Shown piece by piece: positions 9,497 through 16,441 of a stretch of 64,000 nucleotides of DNA. Every line of letters begins with the position of its first letter. Position 1 is the first letter of the stretch. The stretch is from Campylobacter coli (GTDB taxonomy: Bacteria > Campylobacterota > Campylobacteria > Campylobacterales > Campylobacteraceae), in the NCBI GenBank assembly GCA_039516895.1, contig CP154437.1:372001-436000 (forward strand), read 5' to 3'. The notes below the pieces were generated by a model. The model saw only the letters and a program-made list of their open reading frames with translations. It did not search any database and was not told the DNA's origin. The position numbers and the translations under genes were made by a program.

Positions 9497-10167
9497 AAAA
9501 TAATTTTATATACTTATCTTATTTTTTGGATCAAATGACTCCTACTTACGGCAACAAAGAAAAAATAAAGCTGGCAAAAAAAAGTTCTATAGAGCGTGGT
9601 GATATTGCGAATCATACTATAGTGACAACAAGTGTTCATAACGGAACCCATCTTGATATGCCTTTGCATTTTTTTTCCAGTGGGCAAAGTATAGAAGATT
9701 TTTGTTGTAGTGATTTTATTTTTAACCGAGTTTTATTTATCGAAATCGATTCTAGCGATCTTATCATTAATCACAATTTAATACAAAAAATGTCAGAGGT
9801 CGAAAATAAAATAAAATTTGAGGCTATTATTGTTAAAACAGGGCTTTGCTATAAAAGAGATCGAGAGGTGTATTGGAAAGAAAATTTTGGTTTTCACCCA
9901 AACATAGCTGATTATATCAGACAATTTTTTCCTAATGTTAGATTATTTGGTTTTGATAGCATTTCTGTTTCAAGTTTTTCAAATAGAGAATTAGGTAGAG
10001 TTGCGCATAAGAGTTTTCTAGATCCTAAAAAACCTATATTGCTTTTAGAAGATATGAAATTAAACAATCTTTCTGAGAAGACCAATATAAAAAAACTTAT
10101 AGTTGCACCATTAAGAATTAAAAATTCCGATGGACTACCTTGTACAGTTATAGCGGAGGTGGAGTAA
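9493..10167 (+). CDS. Cyclase/kynurenine-formamidase-like metal-dependent hydrolase
   Basis: Belongs to the cyclase family (kynurenine formamidase-like), recognised by HNGTHLDMPLHFF near residue 56, whose His and Asp residues bind metal in relatives. Family members hydrolyse amide or lactone bonds, or act in polyketide cyclisation. Length 224 fits. ATG 9493 overlaps the previous stop as ATGA; an in-frame ATG at 9463 lies inside the epimerase gene without a ribosome site. Next to a hydroxyacid dehydrogenase it might open a lactone or remove a formyl or acyl group. That role is inference. Confidence 0.75.
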   Translation: MKNNFIYLSYFLDQMTPTYGNKEKIKLAKKSSIERGDIANHTIVTTSVHNGTHLDMPLHFFSSGQSIEDFCCSDFIFNRVLFIEIDSSDLIINHNLIQKMSEVENKIKFEAIIVKTGLCYKRDREVYWKENFGFHPNIADYIRQFFPNVRLFGFDSISVSSFSNRELGRVAHKSFLDPKKPILLLEDMKLNNLSEKTNIKKLIVAPLRIKNSDGLPCTVIAEVE

Positions 10168-10655
10168 TGGCTATTTTTTGCAAATTGAGAGATATTGGTA
10201 GATATAATATAAAAGATTTTGATATAGTTTTTAATTATTTGTCGCGTTGTGTTAATTCAGACAGTAAAGAATTTGCAAGGTTGCACGCTTACAAAGAAGG
10301 AGTATTTGAAAAAATCAAACTTACCGAAGATATTTTTGCTTTGGAGCAAACTTATTTTACCAAAAATGAAAGTCAGGCTTTTTTTGAATCTCATAGGGAT
10401 TATATGGATATTCAGTTTATTGTAAGTGGCAAAGAGAAGATTGAATTTGGTAATAAAGAATTATTTAAAATTGAAAAAGAGTATGACGAAACTAAAGATT
10501 TAATTGTATATAAAAAACCTAAATTTTTAGTTTCTAGTTTAGTTCTAAATACGAATGATATTGCTGTTTTTTATCCTGAAGATGTGCATATGCCAGGCTT
10601 AAGTATAGTGAATGATTCTTATGTGATAAAAACTGTGATAAAGTGTAAAATATGA
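10167..10655 (+). CDS. YhcH/YjgK/YiaL (DUF386) family protein
   Basis: Single-domain cupin-like protein of the DUF386 family, which includes E. coli YhcH (sialic acid operon) and EbgC. Typical signatures are ESHRDYMDIQFIVSG in the middle and FYPEDVHMPG near the end. ATG 10167 shares its A with the preceding stop (TAATG) and is preceded by GGAGGTGGAG, the strongest ribosome site in the cassette. Relatives are linked to sugar-acid metabolism and may act on anomers or open-chain sugars, which agrees with the neighbouring CMP-sugar-acid synthetase. The activity is not established from sequence. Confidence 0.8.
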   Translation: MAIFCKLRDIGRYNIKDFDIVFNYLSRCVNSDSKEFARLHAYKEGVFEKIKLTEDIFALEQTYFTKNESQAFFESHRDYMDIQFIVSGKEKIEFGNKELFKIEKEYDETKDLIVYKKPKFLVSSLVLNTNDIAVFYPEDVHMPGLSIVNDSYVIKTVIKCKI

Positions 10656-11230
10656 TAAATATAGAAAATATAAAAAATATTATTTTTGATTTTGATGGGG
10701 TTATACTTGACTCTGTAGAATTAAAAACACAAGCTTTTGCTGAGCTTTTTAAAGAATTTCCTAAAAATAAAGTACAAGAATTGATAAAATACCATATACA
10801 AAATGGCGGTATTTCTAGATATCATAAAATTCAATATTTTTTTGAAAATATCCTTTGTAAAGAAATTTCAGATAAAGAAATTTTAAACTATGCAAAATTA
10901 TATTCTCAACTTACAAAAGAAAAATTATGCAATCCTAAGTATATTATAAAAGAAACTTTTGAGTTTATTAAGAAAAATCAAACACATTACAATATGCATA
11001 TAGCTTCGGGTGCTGATGAACAGGATTTGATTGAAATTTGTAAAAGATTGGATTTGACTCAATATTTTTTAAGTATTCACGGTTCGCCTACGAAGAAAGA
11101 AATTTTGGTAAAAAATTTGCTAATAAATAATAATTACAAAAATAAAGAAACAATTTTAATTGGAGATAGCATTAATGATTTTGAAGTTGCTTTAAATAAT
11201 AAAATTTATTTTTACGGAGTATTATTGTGA
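10652..11230 (+). CDS. HAD-superfamily phosphatase
   Basis: HAD hydrolase of 192 residues with a phosphoglycolate-phosphatase-like layout. Motif I is IIFDFDGVILDS at residues ~10-21, motif II is IASGADE, and motif III/IV is ILIGDSINDFEVA near the C-terminus, with lysines (PTKKE) between. Four-base overlaps join it to both neighbours. By analogy with KdsC it may remove phosphate from a sugar acid before CMP activation; the analogy rests on context, not on close similarity. Confidence 0.82.
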   Translation: MINIENIKNIIFDFDGVILDSVELKTQAFAELFKEFPKNKVQELIKYHIQNGGISRYHKIQYFFENILCKEISDKEILNYAKLYSQLTKEKLCNPKYIIKETFEFIKKNQTHYNMHIASGADEQDLIEICKRLDLTQYFLSIHGSPTKKEILVKNLLINNNYKNKETILIGDSINDFEVALNNKIYFYGVLL

Positions 11231-12309
11231 AAAGATTGGCAATACATTTATTTGGCCATTTGAGAACATATAAGATGACATATGAAAGTTTCTATGATTA
11301 TATTATAAACCCCAATGTTAAAGATGGATGGGAAATTGATATTTTTATTCATACTTGGGATGTTTTTAGTTCTTCGGTGGGAAGTTGGCATAGAGGTAGA
11401 CATAAATTTAATGAAGGAAAATTAACAAATATAGATATTGAAAAACTTCATCAAATATATCATCCAAAAAAAATAAGCATCGAAACATTAAAAGAAGAGT
11501 ATGGTTTACATATAACTGTTAGACGGGTAAACGAGCTTAGGGAGGAATATGAAAGACAAAATAATATTAATTATGATTATTTGCTTTTTACTAGGCCGGA
11601 TATTATTTTTTTTAAAGAATTTAGATTGTCTTACTATTTAAATTTGTATTTGCAAAATCCATTAAAAAATATTGGATTGCCAGAGAAATTTATTATGTGT
11701 GCCTCTCGAATTTTAGAGAATTTTCCATTATATGATCCAAGATGGACTCCAGCAAATGATATTTTGTGGTTTACAAAAACAAGTAATTCTTGCGTCCCAA
11801 ATGCTGAAAATAAAGATAAAATGAAAATTTATTTAAAATATCGTATAGGTATAGAATGTGATATTAAAAGACCTTTTGGATTTGAGTGTAGTCGTGAAAA
11901 ACAGGATGAGGATAAAAAGCCAACTTTGTATTTTTTACAAAATGTTGCCAAATCTCGCATTCAAAATCAACTTTCCTATAAACTAGGTCAAGCTATGATA
12001 GCAAATTCAAAATCTTTACTAGGTTATATAAGAATGCCTTTTGTATTATCTTATATAAAAGACAAACATAAACAAGAACAAAAAATCTATCAAGAAAAAA
12101 TAAAAAAAGACCCTTCTTTAAAACTACCTCCTTTAGAATCTTATCCTGATTATAAAGAAGCTTTAAAAGAAAAAGAATGTTTTACTTATAAATTAGGAGA
12201 AGCTCTTATAAAAGCTAATAATAATTGGTATGGGGGGGGGTATATCAAACTGTGGTTTGAGATTAGGAAGCTAAAAAGAGAATCTTATACAAAAAAGGAT
12301 ATGAGATGA
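11227..12309 (+). CDS. Glycosyltransferase-like capsule protein with SYKLG tail and phase-variable G9 tract
   Basis: I cannot assign a named family with certainty. The N-terminal ~210 residues show LFGHLRTY, DIFIHTWD and LLFTRPDIIFF, a pattern seen in poorly described polysaccharide glycosyltransferases with a weak DxD-like site. Residues ~240-360 are the SYKLG tail (LSYKLG and FTYKLG). The GTG start overlaps the HAD stop. A run of nine G (12232-12240) encodes the glycines of WYGGGYIKLWF. One base gained gives a stop after about eight further codons; one base lost gives a stop after about thirteen, so slippage would replace the end of the tail. With nine G the frame is full length. Confidence 0.65.
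   Translation: MKRLAIHLFGHLRTYKMTYESFYDYIINPNVKDGWEIDIFIHTWDVFSSSVGSWHRGRHKFNEGKLTNIDIEKLHQIYHPKKISIETLKEEYGLHITVRRVNELREEYERQNNINYDYLLFTRPDIIFFKEFRLSYYLNLYLQNPLKNIGLPEKFIMCASRILENFPLYDPRWTPANDILWFTKTSNSCVPNAENKDKMKIYLKYRIGIECDIKRPFGFECSREKQDEDKKPTLYFLQNVAKSRIQNQLSYKLGQAMIANSKSLLGYIRMPFVLSYIKDKHKQEQKIYQEKIKKDPSLKLPPLESYPDYKEALKEKECFTYKLGEALIKANNNWYGGGYIKLWFEIRKLKRESYTKKDMR
12232..12240 (+). repeat. Homopolymeric G9 tract (predicted contingency site)
   Basis: Nine consecutive G inside the 3' part of the gene at 11227. Tracts of this size in Campylobacter capsule genes are well known to change length by slipped-strand mispairing. This is the only G or C run longer than five that I found in the window. 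Confidence 0.9.
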
Positions 12310-12899
12310 TATTCTTACATCGCCAAAATAATTTAGAGTTTTCTATTGAAAATTATGGTATAGAAATTGATTTGAGATACAATGAAAATTTAGTATTAAA
12401 CCATGATCTATTAGAAAAAAATTCTCTATACCCCTTTTTTGAAGAAAAAATTCAATTTATGAAAAATATTCCTATTATTTGTAATATAAAAGAATCAGGA
12501 TTAGAAGAAAGGGTCATAGAATTACTTGGCGATAATTTTGAATATTATTTTTTAGACTCTCAAATTCCAGATATTTTAAGGTTATCAAAAAATGGATATC
12601 AAGGTAAATTTATCATTAGAATTTCAGATGTTGAGTCTTATAATGAAAGACTTATGAGTGTTGTCAAACCTAAATATGTTTGGGTAGATTATTCACAATT
12701 TTCTAATTTCGATATTCAAAATTATCGAGAATTTATTTACGGTATCAAACCAAAACTAGAGCAGGTTGAGCCCATATTAGTTTCTCCAGAGCTGTATGAT
12801 TTATCATATATAGAGTTTATAGAGCCTATTCAAAGTATTCTACCAAAAGGGTTTTCTGTATGTACCAAAAAACCTGAATTATGGAGTTTTTATGTTTAA
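12306..12899 (+). CDS. Glycerophosphodiester phosphodiesterase-like barrel protein
   Basis: A 197-residue protein with an N-terminal pattern like the GDPD/PI-PLC fold: a leading FLHR, then GIEIDLRYNENLVLNHD, corresponding to the HR...E.D...HD catalytic set. The rest is a short alternating strand-helix series, smaller than usual for GDPD (about 240-300 residues). Its start overlaps the end of the G9-tract gene, so slippage there could also alter translational coupling. It could cleave or form a phosphodiester of a small polyol phosphate; this is inference from the fold pattern. The same fold occurs in non-catalytic proteins. Confidence 0.55.
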   Translation: MIFLHRQNNLEFSIENYGIEIDLRYNENLVLNHDLLEKNSLYPFFEEKIQFMKNIPIICNIKESGLEERVIELLGDNFEYYFLDSQIPDILRLSKNGYQGKFIIRISDVESYNERLMSVVKPKYVWVDYSQFSNFDIQNYREFIYGIKPKLEQVEPILVSPELYDLSYIEFIEPIQSILPKGFSVCTKKPELWSFYV

Positions 12900-14187
12900 T
12901 TTAAAAAATATAGCAGAAAAATATAAGCTTGTTATGGTTGATATTGATAATACTTTATTTAATTATACTTTTGCACACAAAAATGCCTTAGAAGCTGTAA
13001 TGGATCAATATGGTTTTACACTGCAAGAGTATAATCTAGCAAAAATGATGATTGAAAAAAGAAATTTATCAGCAAACCATCATAAAAAAGAATTATATTT
13101 CAAAATCATTTGTGAGAATAAAAATATTCATTTTTCAAAAGCTAGTGAAATGTTTAATCTTTACACTTCTGCTTTTATAAAAAATTTAAAAGTAGATAAA
13201 ACAATGTTTGATTTTTTATTTTGTGTAAAAAAATTAAATAAAAGAGTTATAGCTATTACTAATTTTTATTTTATAGAGCAAATTTATAAGTTAAAGTGCG
13301 CAAATCTTATAAATATGATCGATTATTTAGTATGTTCTGAAGAATTTGAGCTTGAAAAACCAAATAAAGCTCTTATTAACAGAGCCTTGGAGTTATATAA
13401 AGATTTGATCGACGAGGAAGAAATTGTAATGATCGGAGATTCTGTTGTAGATAACTTTTTGGGAAGAGGGTGTAGGATCAATTACTATCCTTATAATTGC
13501 TCTAAATTATTGATTTCTATTTCTGGAAAAAGTGGGAGTGGAAAAACCACTTTAAGTAAAGCTATTGATGAAATATATGAAAGTTTTATTATTAGCACGG
13601 ACGGCTATCACAAATATGAAAGACATTCTAAAATGTGGGAGAGGATCACGCATTATAATCCAAAAGCAAATAATCTTATTCAATTGGCTATAGATATAAA
13701 ACATATTTATCAAGATATCGGAAATAAGTTGCATATACCAATATATGATCATAAAAGTGGAGTGATTATTAAATCTAATGAGATTAAAGTTAAAGATTTG
13801 GATATAGTAATTATAGAAGGTTTACATACTTTATATCAAGAGGTAATAGGTGATTTTGTAAAAATAAAAATATATATTGATTCAGATGAAGCAGATAATC
13901 AAAAAATCAATAGGGATAGCAAGGAAAGAAACTACGAATACTCAAAAATTATTAGCACTATACAAAAACGAGAAGAGGACTATAAGAAGTATCTCGAAAA
14001 ACAAAAGGATAACGCTAACTTTTTGATTTTAATTAGAGAGGGTATTTTTAAAATTCAATTAAAAGATATACTATTAAACGATTATTTACAAAAAGAATAT
14101 ATTGGTAAATATGAAGATTTAATTCACACTGTCAAAGATATTTTTAGTTTAATTTTACGAAATCGGTGGATAATAAAAAATGATTAA
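12892..14187 (+). CDS. HAD phosphatase fused to uridine-kinase-like P-loop kinase
   Basis: Bifunctional-looking protein of 431 residues. Residues ~15-200 form a HAD domain: motif I VDIDNTLFN, threonine motif AITNFY, lysine region LEKPNK and motif IV MIGDSVVDN. Residues ~203-431 form a phosphoribulokinase/uridine-kinase-type domain with a perfect Walker A, ISGKSGSGKTT, then STDGYHKYER and VIIEGLHTLY. Phosphatase plus kinase in one chain suggests moving a phosphate between positions of one small substrate, or recycling. The start overlaps the previous stop by eight bases and the end overlaps the aldolase gene. Substrates are unknown. Confidence 0.78.
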   Translation: MFNLKNIAEKYKLVMVDIDNTLFNYTFAHKNALEAVMDQYGFTLQEYNLAKMMIEKRNLSANHHKKELYFKIICENKNIHFSKASEMFNLYTSAFIKNLKVDKTMFDFLFCVKKLNKRVIAITNFYFIEQIYKLKCANLINMIDYLVCSEEFELEKPNKALINRALELYKDLIDEEEIVMIGDSVVDNFLGRGCRINYYPYNCSKLLISISGKSGSGKTTLSKAIDEIYESFIISTDGYHKYERHSKMWERITHYNPKANNLIQLAIDIKHIYQDIGNKLHIPIYDHKSGVIIKSNEIKVKDLDIVIIEGLHTLYQEVIGDFVKIKIYIDSDEADNQKINRDSKERNYEYSKIISTIQKREEDYKKYLEKQKDNANFLILIREGIFKIQLKDILLNDYLQKEYIGKYEDLIHTVKDIFSLILRNRWIIKND

Positions 14188-14911
14188 TGATAGAGAAAGA
14201 CTAGATAGTTGTATTAAAGATTATCAAAAGCTATGTAAGATTTTTGGAAATATTTTAGATGCACCATCAAAGGGTGGAAATATTTCTATCAAAGATAATG
14301 AATATTTCATCATTAAAGCTTCGGGTGAAGATTTAAAAAAAGAACATAAGATTTCTATTTTTAAAAATAATGTTAATTCTTTTTGTTATTATAAAGATTA
14401 TTCTATGGATATTATAAAGCCATCTATGGAAATTAAAATGCATTGGGTATTTAAAAATAAATATGTAGCGCATTATCATCCTGTTTATATTTTACCTTAT
14501 TTGTGTGCTAAAGAATATAATTTTACAAATTACAATGTGATTGATTTTGTTTTACCTGGAAATGATTTATATGAGATGTTAAGTAAGAATTATATTTATG
14601 AAGAAAAAGGTATAGTATTGCTACGAAATCATGGCGTTGTTATTTATGCAGAACAAATTCAAGATGTATCGGAGTTGTATAATCAATTAAAAAATGATTT
14701 TTTTGAGGAAAATGATTTTGCATATACTCCAGATGATGCGGTTGATAAGACTAATGGGGAGTTGTGGTTATTTAGAAATGCAATTGAAAATATTGCCTCA
14801 AAGAAACAAATCAACTTAGCCCCATTAAAAGCAAATGAAATTTATAAATTATTAAATTTGCCTGATGAAAAATATAGAAAAAAAATTATAGAAAGTGAGA
14901 GTTTAGGATGA
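14180..14911 (+). CDS. Class II aldolase/adducin family protein
   Basis: Zinc-dependent class II aldolase fold related to L-fuculose- and L-ribulose-phosphate enzymes. Motifs in order: GGNIS (phosphate binding), IIKASGED, KPSMEIKMHW, then AHYHP carrying two zinc histidines, and LRNHGVV with the third. At 243 residues the length fits. It may cleave, form or epimerise a phosphorylated ketose. Its place between a HAD-kinase and a double nucleotidyltransferase suggests it supplies or shapes the sugar phosphate that is then activated. Confidence 0.82.
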   Translation: MINDRERLDSCIKDYQKLCKIFGNILDAPSKGGNISIKDNEYFIIKASGEDLKKEHKISIFKNNVNSFCYYKDYSMDIIKPSMEIKMHWVFKNKYVAHYHPVYILPYLCAKEYNFTNYNVIDFVLPGNDLYEMLSKNYIYEEKGIVLLRNHGVVIYAEQIQDVSELYNQLKNDFFEENDFAYTPDDAVDKTNGELWLFRNAIENIASKKQINLAPLKANEIYKLLNLPDEKYRKKIIESESLG

Positions 14912-16404
14912 ATATTATAATACCTGCGACTGGCATAGGAAAAAGGTTTAAAGAGGCTGGATATAAAGATTTAAAACCTTTTATTAAAGTTATGGAAGAT
15001 AAGATTATTCTAGATTATGTGATTGAATGTTTTGACATTCAGAATGATACTTTTTATTTTATTATACAAGAATCTGAAAAAAACAAATTTGAAGATTTTA
15101 TTTTATCTAGAAATATCAATGCAAGAGTTATTATTTATACTGGGGAAAAATTAGGACCTGCTGGAAGTTTATATGGGGTATTTTCGCAATTGCAAGATAT
15201 ATTAAATGAGGAAGTTATAATTAGCTATTGTGATTTTGGACAAGAGTGGAATTATAAAGATTTTTTGCAATTTATAGAAGAAAATCAAGATGCTCAAGCG
15301 ATAATCCCTTGCTACACTGGTTATCATCCACACTTAATACCTTTAGAAAATGTGTATGCTGCATGCAAGGTGTATGATGATACTTATAAAGTTTATGAAG
15401 TTATAGAAAAATACAACTCTAAAAATAAATTTGAAGAGTATTATTCCTCAGGTATATATTATTTTAAAAGCTTAAAATTAGCTATGGGAGCAATAAAAAA
15501 ACAAATAGATGCTAAAGATATGACTTCCGGAGAATATTATATCTCAGTGACCAATAATTACTTAGAAAATGTATTATGTTATCCATTTATAGAAAAATTT
15601 TATCAATTTGGTACTCCAAAAGATTTTGAATATGTAAAAGATAAATTAAATTCGCAAGATGTCTACAATGAAAAAATAAAAATACAAAATACTGTTATAT
15701 TATCTGCCGGTAGAGGGGAAAGATTTTTAAATCTTAACTTTAATCAACCAAAACCATTTTTACCTCTTGGTGATTCGACTATCGTAGAAAATATAATTAA
15801 TACTTTAAAAAATGTCGAGACTAATATCATATGTGTTGGTGCACAAGATCATGAAAAATATTGGGAAAATATATCCAAAGAGGTAAGATTTGTCAAGCCA
15901 AATAAAATTGGTGCGGCATATTCTTATAAAGAGTCTTGTGGAGATTTAAAAGGTGATGTATTGATTCTTCCTTGTGACTTAATTGCGAAACATATTAATG
16001 AGGAATTTAAAAGCTTGCAAAAAGAATACGAAATTATTATATTTGTTACGCAAGCTTCTAGATATAATATGAATAATCCACATTATTTTACTTGGGTAGA
16101 TGGAAAAGATGGCAAGGTGGATACTATATCTGTTAAAAATAGGTCAAATGATACAGACTTAGTAATGATAGGAAGCTTTTATTTTAAAGAAAATTCTTTA
16201 TTGTTAGAATATATAAATAAAATATTTCAAGAAGATATAAAAACTAATGGCGAATTCTATATAGATAATGTGTTTGAATTATTAATCAAAACACATAAGG
16301 TGGGCTATATAATTGTTGATAATTATTTTTCTTTTGGAACTCCAGATGAATATTTGGAAAATAAATATTGGTATAATATTTCTAAAAGCAAAATGAGGGA
16401 CTAA
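14908..16404 (+). CDS. Tandem double nucleotidyltransferase
   Basis: Two sugar-phosphate nucleotidyltransferase domains in one 498-residue chain. Domain 1 (~1-235) begins with IIIPATGIGKRF and KPFIKV and has an acidic ISYCDFG segment. Domain 2 (~253-498) begins with VILSAGRGERF and KPFLPLGDS and has LILPCDL. Each ends with a FGTP(K/D) motif typical of the RmlA/LicC superfamily. Both keep the glycine loop and the Lys-Pro-Phe motif, so both may be active, perhaps on different substrates; divergence between them argues against a recent duplication. It is the last gene before kpsC and overlaps the aldolase stop by four bases. Confidence 0.82.
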   Translation: MNIIIPATGIGKRFKEAGYKDLKPFIKVMEDKIILDYVIECFDIQNDTFYFIIQESEKNKFEDFILSRNINARVIIYTGEKLGPAGSLYGVFSQLQDILNEEVIISYCDFGQEWNYKDFLQFIEENQDAQAIIPCYTGYHPHLIPLENVYAACKVYDDTYKVYEVIEKYNSKNKFEEYYSSGIYYFKSLKLAMGAIKKQIDAKDMTSGEYYISVTNNYLENVLCYPFIEKFYQFGTPKDFEYVKDKLNSQDVYNEKIKIQNTVILSAGRGERFLNLNFNQPKPFLPLGDSTIVENIINTLKNVETNIICVGAQDHEKYWENISKEVRFVKPNKIGAAYSYKESCGDLKGDVLILPCDLIAKHINEEFKSLQKEYEIIIFVTQASRYNMNNPHYFTWVDGKDGKVDTISVKNRSNDTDLVMIGSFYFKENSLLLEYINKIFQEDIKTNGEFYIDNVFELLIKTHKVGYIIVDNYFSFGTPDEYLENKYWYNISKSKMRD

Positions 16405-16441
16405 TTTTGATATAATCTCTTTTTAAATTAAAGAGAGATTT
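16405..16441 (+). promoter_or_regulatory. kpsC: Extended -10 promoter and ribosome site for kpsC-kpsS
   Basis: The 37-bp gap holds TTTTGATATAAT (TATAAT at 16411-16416), a good Campylobacter sigma70 extended -10 box, and AAAGAGAG shortly before the kpsC ATG. kpsCS can thus be transcribed apart from the variable sugar genes. Confidence 0.7.
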
